From NCBI RefSeq assembly GCF_037969875.1, contig NZ_CP150218.1, positions 3,844,001-3,908,000 on the forward strand: a DNA stretch of 64,000 nucleotides, read 5' to 3'. Both the position numbers and the translations under genes were made by a program. A model generated the notes under the pieces. It was not told the DNA's origin. It did no database searches and saw nothing but the letters and a program-made list of their open reading frames with translations. Shown here piece by piece: positions 16,557 to 25,428 of this stretch. The DNA is from Paenibacillus sp. FSL R7-0337 (lineage in GTDB: Bacteria; Bacillota; Bacilli; Paenibacillales; Paenibacillaceae). The first letter of the stretch is position 1, and each line of letters begins with the position of its first letter.

Positions 16557-17587
16557 TATAACTCTCCCTTTCGATTCATGCGGATTAACAGGAAGATCAG
16601 ATAAGGTGCTCCGAGTAATCCGGTAATGATGCCTACAGGGAATCTGTACTCAAATGCAAATTGTCCAATCAGATCGGACGCCAGGACCAGATTCACGCCG
16701 ACCAGACCTGCGGGGATGATGCTGGAGGCGCCTGTACCCACCAGTCTTTTGGCAATCGGCCCTGACAGGAAGGAGACAAACGCAATAGGTCCGGTAGTAG
16801 CCGTAGCAATCGCCACCATGCAGACAGAGCTGACAATCAGTGCGATTCGGGTCCGGTCTGTGCGGACTCCAAGCGAGGTAGCCGACTGCTCCCCCAGCTC
16901 CAGAATACTCAGATGCTTGCCCAGCAGGATGATGATTGGCGAACAGATCAGCACGATGATCACCAGCGGCGGAAGCTCGCGCATCTGTGAGCCATTGAGA
17001 CTGCCGGTCAGCCAGCGGACCGCTGAAGGGATGTCCTTCTCGGAGCCGATCAGCAGCAGGTAGGAGATCACGGCATCCAGCATCGCCTGAAGGCCGATCC
17101 CGATCAGAATTAACCGCCCGATAGAGAAGGTTCTTCCCCTGGAGAGCACGTAGATCAGCAGCACAGTGGCAAGGCCAGCGATTACCGAAGCAACAGAGAC
17201 TACAGCTCCGCTGGCTTGCAGGATCACGATGCAGTATACCGCCGCCGCACTTGATCCGGAAGTAATGCCAATGACATTCGGGTTCGCCAGCGGGTTGCGC
17301 AGCATCGTCTGGAAGGTGTACCCGGCCATACCGAAGGCGAATCCGGCAAAAAGACCCGCCAGCATCCGCGGCAGCCGGATAATATTCACGGCGAACGAGA
17401 CACCCTGGAGTTCTTCGCCAGAGAGTGCGCGGATTACCTCAGAGGCCGGATAGATGGTATTCCCGAGTAGAAGCATCGCGCAGCACAGTACACAGGCAAG
17501 TACTGCAAGCAGGCTGGTTACAATCAGGCCCCGGCGGTGTCTTTGACGTCTGCCCGCCATAATGAATTCAATCGTTTCATTTCTCAT
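16556..17587 (-). CDS. Fe(III)-siderophore ABC permease (FecCD family, second)
   Basis: 343 residues with about nine or ten TM helices. It contains FecCD landmarks such as NPLANPNVIGITSGSSAAAV (about 105-125) and GPIAFVSFLSGPIAKRLVG near 260. It overlaps the upstream permease by four bases (ATGA) and the ATPase gene by one, indicating translational coupling. It would pair with the adjacent permease as a heterodimer. A basic N-terminus (GRRQRHRRG) precedes TM1. Confidence 0.93.
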   Translation of the reverse strand: MRNETIEFIMAGRRQRHRRGLIVTSLLAVLACVLCCAMLLLGNTIYPASEVIRALSGEELQGVSFAVNIIRLPRMLAGLFAGFAFGMAGYTFQTMLRNPLANPNVIGITSGSSAAAVYCIVILQASGAVVSVASVIAGLATVLLIYVLSRGRTFSIGRLILIGIGLQAMLDAVISYLLLIGSEKDIPSAVRWLTGSLNGSQMRELPPLVIIVLICSPIIILLGKHLSILELGEQSATSLGVRTDRTRIALIVSSVCMVAIATATTGPIAFVSFLSGPIAKRLVGTGASSIIPAGLVGVNLVLASDLIGQFAFEYRFPVGIITGLLGAPYLIFLLIRMNRKGEL

Positions 17588-18624
17588 AAGGATCGCACTT
17601 TCGACTTCATCGCTAATAGAATTAGGATCGGTGCCCCTACAAAGGCTGTGACCACACCGACTTCAAGTTCTCCGGGGCTGCCAATCAGCCGGCCGCCTAC
17701 ATCGGAGACCGTGAGGATAATAGCCCCGGTGACCGCTGACATCGGGATTACGAACCGCAGGTCCGAGCCGAGGATCAGACGGATTACGTGAGTGGACAAG
17801 AGGCCGATGAACCCGATAGGTCCAGCCAATGCTGTCACTGCTCCGCATAATAATACCCCGGCCAGCGCGGCGGTAAGCCGCAGTGTCCCTGTGCGGACCC
17901 CGAGGCCGGTCGCCACATCATCGCCCAGGGCCAGCGCATTCAGGGCCGGAGCTGTAATGAAGGCAATCAGTATGCCGATCAGCAGGAACGGAAGGAAGGT
18001 AGTAATGCCGCTCCAGGTCCCCGCACCCACGCTGCCCACCTGCCAGAACCGGAACTGGTCCATGACGTAAGCGCGCGGAATCATGATGGCGGTAACCAGA
18101 GAGGACAGAGCCGCGCTGATCGCAGCACCCGCCAGAACGAGCTTAATGGGCGTGGCTCCGCCACGCCCCATCGAGCCGATTCCGAATACGAATACCGCTG
18201 TAATTGCAGCTCCGGCTAAGGCTAACCATATATATTGGTTTGCAGTGCTTATGTTCAGGAATGCAATTCCGCAGACCACGAACAAAGAGGCCCCCGTATT
18301 CACCCCGAGGATGCTGGGATCGGCAATCGGGTTGCGGGTCACCGCCTGCATCAAGGCTCCCGATACACCAAGCGCTCCGCCGCACATCAGGCTGAACACC
18401 GTCCGGGAAATCCGCTTGCGCACCACGTTTGCCCCATAGCTGTCCACCTCTGGACGGAATAGCCCATCCATCAGCTCATTCCAGCCTACATGACGGGCTC
18501 CCAGTACCAGTGAGGCAATGATGCACAGGACCAGCAGGACCATGCAGCTCACCAGCACCAGGATGAAATTCTTCGGCATATGCAATTTTAGCTTGTTATC
18601 GCCCGAAACCGGTGAACTCATCAT
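17584..18624 (-). CDS. Fe(III)-siderophore ABC permease (FecCD family, first)
   Basis: 346 residues, nine to ten TM helices. NPIADPSILGVNTGASLFV (about 110-128) and GPIGFIGLLSTHVIRLILG (about 260) are the FecCD signatures; the latter includes the coupling helix that docks on the ATPase. It overlaps the binding-protein gene by four bases (ATGA) and the next permease likewise. Confidence 0.93.
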   Translation of the reverse strand: MMSSPVSGDNKLKLHMPKNFILVLVSCMVLLVLCIIASLVLGARHVGWNELMDGLFRPEVDSYGANVVRKRISRTVFSLMCGGALGVSGALMQAVTRNPIADPSILGVNTGASLFVVCGIAFLNISTANQYIWLALAGAAITAVFVFGIGSMGRGGATPIKLVLAGAAISAALSSLVTAIMIPRAYVMDQFRFWQVGSVGAGTWSGITTFLPFLLIGILIAFITAPALNALALGDDVATGLGVRTGTLRLTAALAGVLLCGAVTALAGPIGFIGLLSTHVIRLILGSDLRFVIPMSAVTGAIILTVSDVGGRLIGSPGELEVGVVTAFVGAPILILLAMKSKVRSL

Positions 18625-19712
18625 TTTATTTTATCAATAGCTCCCCCAATTAAGGCAAGGTATTCATCAATCGTATACGCAATGGACAGCGGGTTCGGTG
18701 TTCCGGCAGCAACCAGCGGAGTATCACTGTCGATAAAAGCTACCGATCCCCGTTCAATGGCCGGGATTTTGCCGATCAGTGAATCTGCCTGAAGCGTCTT
18801 AAGCAATTCGTCATTGCCATAACCTACGATCAGATCTGCATCATACAGGGCTTCCACATTCTCGGAGCTTAAGCTGAGCGAGTAGCTGGTAGGGTCTGTA
18901 ATCTGTTTGGTAATGCTCTCGGGATATGTCATCCCCAGCTCATACAGGAATGCGACCCGGGAGTCTACTGGTGTATAAATATGCAGTTTCGACAAATCCT
19001 CAGCGGAGAAATTGACCCAGACTACTTTTTTGCCGGCAATCTGCGGATATTTGCTCAGCTTGTCGTTAACTAAGGCTTCAGTATCCTTGATGAGCTGCTC
19101 GCCTTCAGGCTTCATACCCATGCCTTCTGCGTTCAGTAGCACCTGCTCACGCCATGTCGTAGCCCAAGCAGCTGTAGGGTAGGCTACCACTGGAGCGATC
19201 TTGCTCAGTGTCTCATAATCTTCTTTCGTTAGGCCGGAGTACGCGGCAAGAATAACATCCGGGTTGGCGTCAGAGATCGCCTCGAAATCAAGACCATCAG
19301 TATCCTGGAACACATTCGGATCCGTTACATTCAGCTCTTTGAGCTTATCTGCGGTCCAAGGCAGCAGCCCGCTGCCATCCTGCACACCGAAGTTCGCAGC
19401 CGAGAAGCCTACAGGGACAACGCCCAGGGCCAGAACCACATCTTGGTTAGCCCATTGCACAGTAACTACGCGTTCCGGCTTGCTCTTAATTACAGTTTCA
19501 CCAAGCGCATGCTTGATGGTGATCGGATATGTCACAGCATCCTGCGCCGCCGGTGCTTCTGTGCTTGCCGCTTCGGTGGTTGCAGCTGCTGCCGGTGCCG
19601 GTGAAGATGAAGCTGCTGAATTCGACTGGTTGGAGGAGCAGCCTGCCAGCGCTATAGTTAGTGCTAATGGAATGAATAATGTCTTGAAAGAGAACTTTTT
19701 GGTGCTGTTCAT
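18621..19712 (-). CDS. Siderophore-binding lipoprotein of the ABC transporter
   Basis: 363 residues. The lipobox LAGCS gives a lipid-anchored Cys24, followed by a Ser/Ala/Pro linker. The mature protein has the class III binding-protein layout: an N-lobe with PERVVTVQWANQDVVLALGVVPVGFS, the rigid connecting helix, and a C-lobe with VALYDADLIVGYGNDEL. It is the first gene of the operon, behind a Fur-controlled promoter. The ligand, likely a hydroxamate or citrate-type siderophore, cannot be told from sequence. Confidence 0.93.
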   Translation of the reverse strand: MNSTKKFSFKTLFIPLALTIALAGCSSNQSNSAASSSPAPAAAATTEAASTEAPAAQDAVTYPITIKHALGETVIKSKPERVVTVQWANQDVVLALGVVPVGFSAANFGVQDGSGLLPWTADKLKELNVTDPNVFQDTDGLDFEAISDANPDVILAAYSGLTKEDYETLSKIAPVVAYPTAAWATTWREQVLLNAEGMGMKPEGEQLIKDTEALVNDKLSKYPQIAGKKVVWVNFSAEDLSKLHIYTPVDSRVAFLYELGMTYPESITKQITDPTSYSLSLSSENVEALYDADLIVGYGNDELLKTLQADSLIGKIPAIERGSVAFIDSDTPLVAAGTPNPLSIAYTIDEYLALIGGAIDKIK

Positions 19713-19767
19713 GTGTGGACCCTTCCTTATCTGAATATGTATTTTGTGGTTTCATGCAACTTTATAC

Positions 19768-19819
19768 GATAATGAGAATCATTATCGCTAAATATATAGG
19801 TGATGGGACAGGTTGTCAA
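19768..19819 (-). promoter_or_regulatory. Sigma-A promoter overlapped by a Fur box
   Basis: On the minus strand -35 TTGACA (19814-19819), a 17-bp spacer and -10 TATATT (19791-19796) form a near-consensus promoter. GATAATGAGAATCATTATC (19768-19786) matches the 19-bp Fur box in 18 positions and covers the expected transcription start. The operon should be repressed by iron-loaded Fur. Confidence 0.93.
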
Positions 19820-19889
19820 TGTAAAAGTTAGGTTCCGCTTGCAAACGGCCGAGCAGGGAACCAACAATTTGTGGCATCCTCCCCACAAC

Positions 19890-19930
19890 AAAAACCACAA
19901 GCGGCACTAGTTAAAGTGAGCCGCTTGTGG
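19890..19930 (-). terminator. Terminator of the stalk-domain protein gene
   Basis: Perfect 11-bp stem CCACAAGCGGC / GCCGCTTGTGG with a 14-nt loop, followed on the minus strand by TTTTTG. Confidence 0.85.
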
Positions 19931-19969
19931 GACTGTCTACTGTGAAAAGTGAGCTTGGAATACCTTAGC

Positions 19970-21598
19970 TTACATGCTCTTAGTCAATGTGATGGACCGG
20001 TCGGCTGTGCCCCATTGTACATTCCAGCCAAGAAGCTCTGTAATGAAGCGGAGCGGGACAACCGTTCTGTTGTCGTCGTTCACAAAGACTTTGGCACCGA
20101 CGGATTTTCTCATGCCGTTGACTTCCATGAAGTCTTTGTTCATCCAGAACACCAGTGTGTCGTTGCCTGCCTTAATGGTAACCTGCTGAGCTTGTTTATC
20201 CCATTTCACATCCGCTCCGATGCCTTCACTCAGGTAACGAAGCGGGATGTAGGTCATTCCGCTCCAGATGAACGGCTTGGTATCCATTTGAGTGACTTGT
20301 CCGTTAATGTTCAGGACGCCGCTGCCCACCTTCATCCAGACTTTCGTCATGGAAGCAGGATCTGCTGGTGTTGCAGGTGCGGGTGCTGCTGCATCCTGGA
20401 ACTTGTCATTGAACTGCGTAACAATCGCATTCCCTAGCGCTTGGCCTACTCCGAACATCGTCTTGTAGCCCTCACGGTTCGTCTTGTAAGAAGCGTCATA
20501 GTTGCCCGCTGCATACTGCGTAAGCACCTGCTGCACCTGATTCTCGTGAGTGGTCAATGCGGATTGCCCCGCTGACTTCGGCAGGTTGCCTGCTGTAGCC
20601 GAATCAAGGAATGCTGCGAATTCAGTGGTGAAGCCAGCAATACGCGCTTCTACTGCTGCTTTTCCCGCTGCATCATTGTTCTTCACTGCCGTTACAAAAT
20701 CAGCCTGGGCATTCACATGATTCGTAACCCAGATCTTCTCAAAAGCCGCTGCCCCTTCTGCGCCATAAATGGAAGCAATCGCTGCTTTGAAGTCTGCCGT
20801 ATTCATGGCTTCGGCTCCGATGAGTGCATTGGAAGCGGCTCTTCCGTCATATTGCTCCTGCATTTGCAGGACGGACAAGGCGAAGTGTTCACCCGCTAAC
20901 TGGTTGAGTGCGGATCTCAGATCAGCAGCCTTGGTATCTGCCTTGGTATTCTCGAATTTAGCAGGCATTTGCATAGTAATCGCACTGGACAAGGCCTTGC
21001 TGATGCCGAACATCTCTGCATAACCCTTACGGTAAGCTTCATACGCGCCTTTGTAATCACCGGCTGCATAATCCTCGAACACTTCTTGGACATGGTTCTC
21101 ATGACTTCGGATAACCTGCTTCGCGGCAGCTGCCGGAAGCTTGCCCTCTGTTGCCGTGCCGAGGAAATTCCCGAACTCATCTACAAAGCCGCTTACTTTA
21201 TCTTCTGCAGCTTTGACGGCTGCGGTGTCCTTGTTCTTCGTCGCCTTCACCAGATCGTCGGTGTACTTGTTATGTGCACGGAAAATCCGTTCAAATTCTG
21301 CCGCGCCTGCATCGCCGTACAGTGAAGCAATGGCGGGCTGCATATCGAGCGCGTTCTGATCAAGCGCCTGGTAGGCCGATGCCGCATCCTTGGTACCGTC
21401 ATAGGCCTTCGTCATTGCGGTTACGGCAAGGGTGAAATGCTCGGAGAGCAGATAATCCAGGCCCGCTCTCAGCTCGGCAGCCGGTGTGTTCACCGAAGCC
21501 TTCATCATCGCGGCTGCCGGGGCTGCCTCCGCACCTGCCAGCGCAGGGATCATCAGGGTCAAGCTTAACATCGGAACGACTAATTTCTTCATCTTCAT
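19970..21598 (-). CDS. Secreted protein: two tandem His-containing helical domains plus copper-amine-oxidase-like stalk domain
   Basis: 542 residues with a signal peptide ending near residue 25. Residues about 38-215 and 220-400 are two copies of one helical domain. Each begins with ELRAGLDYLLSEHF or DLRSALNQLAGEHF, has a middle RAHNKY or TNHVNA, and a late SHENHVQEVF or THENQVQQVL, so His residues recur at matched places. Each domain ends in a GYAEMFG or GYKTMFG motif. A Pro/Ala linker leads to a C-terminal copper-amine-oxidase N-domain-like repeat (KPFIWSGMTYIPLRYLSEGIGADVKW; RTVVPLRFITELLGW), common in Paenibacillus cell-surface proteins. The repeated His pattern suggests metal or heme binding, which is inference. 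The neighbouring siderophore operon is separately transcribed. Confidence 0.8.
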   Translation of the reverse strand: MKMKKLVVPMLSLTLMIPALAGAEAAPAAAMMKASVNTPAAELRAGLDYLLSEHFTLAVTAMTKAYDGTKDAASAYQALDQNALDMQPAIASLYGDAGAAEFERIFRAHNKYTDDLVKATKNKDTAAVKAAEDKVSGFVDEFGNFLGTATEGKLPAAAAKQVIRSHENHVQEVFEDYAAGDYKGAYEAYRKGYAEMFGISKALSSAITMQMPAKFENTKADTKAADLRSALNQLAGEHFALSVLQMQEQYDGRAASNALIGAEAMNTADFKAAIASIYGAEGAAAFEKIWVTNHVNAQADFVTAVKNNDAAGKAAVEARIAGFTTEFAAFLDSATAGNLPKSAGQSALTTHENQVQQVLTQYAAGNYDASYKTNREGYKTMFGVGQALGNAIVTQFNDKFQDAAAPAPATPADPASMTKVWMKVGSGVLNINGQVTQMDTKPFIWSGMTYIPLRYLSEGIGADVKWDKQAQQVTIKAGNDTLVFWMNKDFMEVNGMRKSVGAKVFVNDDNRTVVPLRFITELLGWNVQWGTADRSITLTKSM

Positions 21599-21702
21599 CT
21601 CACTTCACTCCTTAGATTGGTGTAATATGTGTTGTTCACGTTGCCTGTTTGCCTGTACATACACTGAAACGCAGGGGATTCAGGTTTGGATCACTATCCC
21701 GC

Positions 21703-21745
21703 AAAAAAAAGCCGCCCGCCGGTATCAAATACCGGAACGGGCAGC
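21703..21745 (-). terminator. Terminator of the NmrA-like gene
   Basis: On the minus strand GCTGCCCG..CCGGTAT pairs with ATACCGG.CGGGCGGC and is followed by eight T residues. Confidence 0.9.
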
Positions 21746-21779
21746 CTCTTGTAATAATATAACCTGCTTGCAGATTGAG

Positions 21780-22634
21780 TTACGCCAGCAACGCGCGTAC
21801 ACCTTCACTCAGCGGGGTAAGCGGACGGTTCAGCAGCTTCGCAAGGTCGCCGCTCTCGATATTCAGCGCGCCATCACGGATGGCTGCCTGAATGGCAACT
21901 ACGATCGGCAGCGCCGCTTCCGGCACGCCTGCACCTGCCATAATCTTCGCATACGCGGTGTCATCCACCTGCTGCACGGCCACCTCCTGGCCCAGTACCT
22001 CGCCGACCACTGCTGCCAGCTCTGCCTGGGTAAGCGGAGTACCGGACAATTCGTAGATGACACTCTCACGGCTCTCTCCGGCCAGGACAGCCGCTGCCGC
22101 TTCAGCATAATCGCTGCGTGTAGCCCAGCCTACCTTGCCGTCTTCGGCTGAGGTCAGCCAAGGAGCGCCGGCCTTCACAGCCTGAATGGAGCCGACTTCA
22201 TTCTCCAAGTACCAGTTGTTGCGCAGGAAAGCATATGGAATGCCGGATTCGCGGATGAACTCTTCTGTGGCACGGTGTACCGGCGCAAGGAACAGGGAAC
22301 TGTTCTCGGCATCGCCTACACTGGTGTAGACGATGAAGCCTATACCTGCACGGACAGCGGCGTCTACAGCCGTCTTATGCTGGCGGATACGGGTGTCGTT
22401 GTCGCCGTCAGCCGAGACGATCAGCAGGCGCTCCACTCCGGCAAAGGCGGTATCCAGCGTCTCCGGCTGATCGAAATCGCCATGACGGACATCGACGCCG
22501 CGCGCCTTCAATGCTTCTGCCTTCTCCGGGTTTCTGACACTGGCTACAATATTCTCAGCGGGTACGGTCTTCAACAGAGTCTCTGCTACGATGGAACCAA
22601 ATTTGCCTGTTGCTCCTGTTAATGCGATTGTCAT
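21780..22634 (-). CDS. NmrA-like SDR / NAD(P)H:quinone oxidoreductase (QorB-like)
   Basis: 284 residues from ATG 22634, preferred over an upstream start because TTGGAGGAATTAAG precedes it. The N-terminal Rossmann motif is ALTGATGKFGSIVAETLL. VRHGDFDQPETLDTAFAGVERLLIVS and YTSVGDAENSSLFLAPVHRATEEFIRESG are typical of the NmrA-type branch with QorB. Probably an NADPH-dependent quinone reductase. It precedes no partner on the strand and ends in a strong terminator. Confidence 0.88.
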   Translation of the reverse strand: MTIALTGATGKFGSIVAETLLKTVPAENIVASVRNPEKAEALKARGVDVRHGDFDQPETLDTAFAGVERLLIVSADGDNDTRIRQHKTAVDAAVRAGIGFIVYTSVGDAENSSLFLAPVHRATEEFIRESGIPYAFLRNNWYLENEVGSIQAVKAGAPWLTSAEDGKVGWATRSDYAEAAAAVLAGESRESVIYELSGTPLTQAELAAVVGEVLGQEVAVQQVDDTAYAKIMAGAGVPEAALPIVVAIQAAIRDGALNIESGDLAKLLNRPLTPLSEGVRALLA

Positions 22635-22761
22635 CTTAATTCCTCCAATTAGGTTCTTGTATTTCAATCTCAGCTATACGCTCTCGTTGACATCGGTAAT
22701 CATCACTCATGTAACCATTGTAGTTACAAGTTAGCCGAATGTCAAACCAAATGTTTCGTCC

Positions 22762-23346
22762 TCAGCCAACTGTCTTGAAATAGCGGTAGATCTGCTCCAG
22801 CTTCTTGCTCTGCTTCCCCTTCTTGCTCTCCATGTTACCGAATTCGAAGAACTTCACCTTACGGATGCCCACATAGTTGAACAGGGCTTTGCGCATCAGT
22901 ATCTTATGCGAGTTCCCCAGCCACAGCAGCGGGTAGTGGGTCGGCCCCTTCATGCTGGAAATGCAGATCACGCTCTTCCCCTTGAGCAGCCCCTCAGGCA
23001 AAAGTCCGCCCTTATCCCGGTAGGCGAAGCCCGATGCAAACATCCGGTCGATGTAGCCCATCAGCATCGCTGGCGGGCGTCCCCACCAGATCGGATAGAC
23101 CAGCACGATCTGATCGGCCCATAGCAGTTGCTCCCTGTACTCTGCAAGCTCCGGTTCCCGGTACATATCCCGTCTGCGCCGATTCTCATTGAACACCAGG
23201 ACCGGATCGAATCCGGTCTCGTACAGATCAAGCACCTTCACTTCCGTAATCTTGGCATTCTCCTTACTGCCGCGCAGCACTTCCTTCAGGAAGGCATAGC
23301 TCAGGCTCTTATGGTTCGGATGGGTGTAGATCACAAGTGTATTCAT
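22762..23346 (-). CDS. Flavodoxin-fold NAD(P)H quinone oxidoreductase (MdaB/KefF type)
   Basis: 194 residues. The start LVIYTHPNHKSLSYAFL is the FMN-phosphate loop of the NQO/azoreductase flavodoxin fold; VLVYPIWWGRPPAMLMGYIDRMFASGFAY is the family's most conserved block, and GPTHYPLLWLGNSH lies near the dimer interface. It is divergently transcribed from a MarR gene, with two copies of a palindrome in the shared promoter, so it is very likely under that regulator. Confidence 0.9.
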   Translation of the reverse strand: MNTLVIYTHPNHKSLSYAFLKEVLRGSKENAKITEVKVLDLYETGFDPVLVFNENRRRRDMYREPELAEYREQLLWADQIVLVYPIWWGRPPAMLMGYIDRMFASGFAYRDKGGLLPEGLLKGKSVICISSMKGPTHYPLLWLGNSHKILMRKALFNYVGIRKVKFFEFGNMESKKGKQSKKLEQIYRYFKTVG

Positions 23347-23365
23347 CAGTGGTATTCCCCTTTAG

Positions 23366-23420
23366 TTGTCATTTGATAAGCAAAACATAGCACAGCCGTA
23401 AATTACTTGTCAAATGATAA
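23366..23420. promoter_or_regulatory. Two MarR-type operators and the quinone reductase promoter
   Basis: TTGTCATTTGATAA (23366-23379) and TTGTCAAATGATAA (23407-23420) share the palindrome TTGTCA-NN-TGATAA; their centres are 41 bp apart, about four helical turns. The second contains the -35 TTGACA of the minus-strand promoter, whose -10 TATGTT lies 18 bp on; the first covers the expected start site. This is a good layout for repression by the divergent MarR protein. Confidence 0.8.
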
Positions 23421-23467
23421 TTGTTTTTTGATAATTATTCTGGTATCGTGACCTCTGAGGTGATCTT

Positions 23468-23902
23468 ATGGACAACAACCATCTATTTCAGAAATTTATA
23501 GCCTTCACTGCCGCCGTCCATCAAATAACGAACGATATTTCCAAAGATGTGAACTCAGACGGCTTAACGCCGCTGCAATATAAGATTGTCGAATACCTCG
23601 CCGTCAGCCAGCCTGTTACCCTCAGCGAGATCAGCGACTGCATGAACATGTCAATGCCCAATACCAGCAGAGAGCTGAAGAAACTCAGCGAAAAAGGGCT
23701 ATGTACCCGCATTACCGACCCCGCTGACCGCCGCAGACAGGGAATTACGCTCTCCGCCGCAGGCGAGTCGTTGATGAATGAGGCTTTCGGACAGATCGCT
23801 GTCCGGTTCGAGCAGCGTATTGCGGCTCTGAGCGCTGAGGAACGCAAAGAGACCGAGCAGGCGCTCGATCTCTTGCAGCAGAAGGTATTTTATTTGAGCT
23901 GA
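23468..23902 (+). CDS. MarR-family transcriptional regulator
   Basis: 144 residues. The winged-helix is clear: LTPLQYKIVEYLAVSQPVTLSEISDCMNMSMPNTSRELKKLSEKGLCTRITDPADRRRQGITLSAAG, spanning about 33-100. GAGGTGATCTT precedes the ATG. It is divergent from the quinone reductase gene. No Cys in a redox-sensing position is obvious apart from Cys59 in SDCMNM and Cys79 in GLCTR, so quinone or thiol sensing is possible but unproven. Confidence 0.92.
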   Translation: MDNNHLFQKFIAFTAAVHQITNDISKDVNSDGLTPLQYKIVEYLAVSQPVTLSEISDCMNMSMPNTSRELKKLSEKGLCTRITDPADRRRQGITLSAAGESLMNEAFGQIAVRFEQRIAALSAEERKETEQALDLLQQKVFYLS

Positions 23903-23933
23903 GGGTAAGGGCTGCCCTGCATTCTATGAGCGG

Positions 23934-25358
23934 TTATTTCACAGCAACGCCCTTCGCTGCAATCTCCGCAGGCGCAGGAGCCTCCTTTCGCTTGATGAGC
24001 AAGGACAGGATCAGTGCAACCACTGCGGCTCCTGTCGTAACCATAGAAGCCACATTCATCCCGTGAATTAAGCTATGGACATCGCCTGTCTGCTTCAGGC
24101 CGCCGCCGCTGTAGGTCATTATAGTAACAAGCAGAGCCGTCCCAATGGAACCAGCGACAGTACGCAGTGTAGTGTTCACAGGAATACCATGACGGATCAG
24201 AGCAGGCGGCAGAGAATTCATTCCGCTGGTGACGACAGGCAGCAGGGTCAGGCTGACACCGATCATCCGCAGGGAGTAGCCCACCATCAGGAACGTATAG
24301 GACGTATGCTCCGTCAGATTGGAGAACAACAGTGCAGAGATGACCGTCAGGCTGATTCCGGTGATTACCATCGTTCTGGCACCTATTTTGTCAAAAATCT
24401 TCCCCGCGATAGGGGACATAATACAGATCAGAATCGCACCTGGAAGCAGCATCAGACCCGACTTCAGCGCGGAATAGCCAAGCATGGTCTGCATATAGAG
24501 CGGCAGCAGGAGCTGTGCGCTCAGCATGATAATCATCAGGATCATACTGATTACCGTAGCCAGGGTAAACGAGGGACTGGTGAACACCCGCAGCTCCAGC
24601 AGCGGATTCTCCATCGTCAACTGCCTCCACACGAACAGGCAGAGCGCGATGAACCCGACCGCGAGGGAGATCAGCACCTCCGTACTTCCCCAACCTTTGC
24701 TGCCGGAGACACTGAATCCGTACAACACACCGCCGAAGCCGAGCGAGGATAAGGTCATGGAGATTGCATCCACCTTGCTTTTCACCTGTGGCGTCACGTT
24801 CTTCACCAGAAACACGCCCAGGAGCGTAAGCAGCAGCGAGCAAGGAGCCAGAATATAGAACAACAAGCGCCAGGAATGATCCTCCACGAGCCAGCCGTTC
24901 AGCACAGGTCCGATCGCCGGAGCGAAGTTAATCGCCAGCCCGATCAGCCCCATCGTGAACCCGCGCTTGGCTACCGGGATGAGAATGAACGTCAGGGTCT
25001 GGACCAGGGGAAGCATAATGCCCACTCCGACCGCCTGCACAATTCTTCCGGTGAGCAGCAGGCCGAAGCTCGGGGAAACCGCACACAGAAGCGTACCCGC
25101 GCTCAGCATGCCCATCGCAAAGACGAATACCTGCTTCGTCGTGAAGCGCTGAATAAGATAAGCTGTAATCGGAACAACAATACCCGTCACCAGTGCAAAT
25201 GCGGTCGTTAACCACTGCACGGTGCTCGCAGACAACTGGAACTCACCCATAATGTTAGGCAGTGCCGTATTCAGCGAGGATTGATTCAATAGCCCCGCCA
25301 TTGTCCCGATAATTAGAATAGCCATGATTAGATTGGTTCCCTTTGGTGCGTTCTCCAT
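23934..25358 (-). CDS. DHA2-family (14-TM) MFS drug exporter
   Basis: 474 residues from ATG 25358 (GAGGAGGAGCAGAG upstream); the longer frame runs into the intergenic operator. Fourteen TM segments are predictable. GIVVPITAYLIQRFTTKQVF is motif A-like after TM2, and GFTMGLIGLAINFAPAIGPVLNGWLVE matches motif C of drug:H+ antiporters. It follows a TetR gene on the same strand with a TetR-type palindrome in the gap, so it is an autoregulated efflux unit. Substrate unknown. Confidence 0.92.
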   Translation of the reverse strand: MENAPKGTNLIMAILIIGTMAGLLNQSSLNTALPNIMGEFQLSASTVQWLTTAFALVTGIVVPITAYLIQRFTTKQVFVFAMGMLSAGTLLCAVSPSFGLLLTGRIVQAVGVGIMLPLVQTLTFILIPVAKRGFTMGLIGLAINFAPAIGPVLNGWLVEDHSWRLLFYILAPCSLLLTLLGVFLVKNVTPQVKSKVDAISMTLSSLGFGGVLYGFSVSGSKGWGSTEVLISLAVGFIALCLFVWRQLTMENPLLELRVFTSPSFTLATVISMILMIIMLSAQLLLPLYMQTMLGYSALKSGLMLLPGAILICIMSPIAGKIFDKIGARTMVITGISLTVISALLFSNLTEHTSYTFLMVGYSLRMIGVSLTLLPVVTSGMNSLPPALIRHGIPVNTTLRTVAGSIGTALLVTIMTYSGGGLKQTGDVHSLIHGMNVASMVTTGAAVVALILSLLIKRKEAPAPAEIAAKGVAVK

Positions 25359-25387
25359 CTCTGCTCCTCCTCTATCTGCACTTTTAA

Positions 25388-25402
25388 AACTAACTAGTTG
25401 TT
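25388..25402. promoter_or_regulatory. TetR operator, MFS-proximal copy
   Basis: AACTAACTAGTTGTT is an almost perfect palindrome in the 70-bp gap before the MFS gene, and shares AACTAACTRGTT with the site upstream of the TetR gene. Confidence 0.65.
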
Positions 25403-25428
25403 TATATTTATCTTTAAAAAAACCGCCC

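Noticed and set aside
24075..24752. 225-codon plus-strand ORF opposite the DHA2 exporter
   Set aside because: Antisense shadow with Gln/Arg/His-rich sequence typical of a reversed TM gene.
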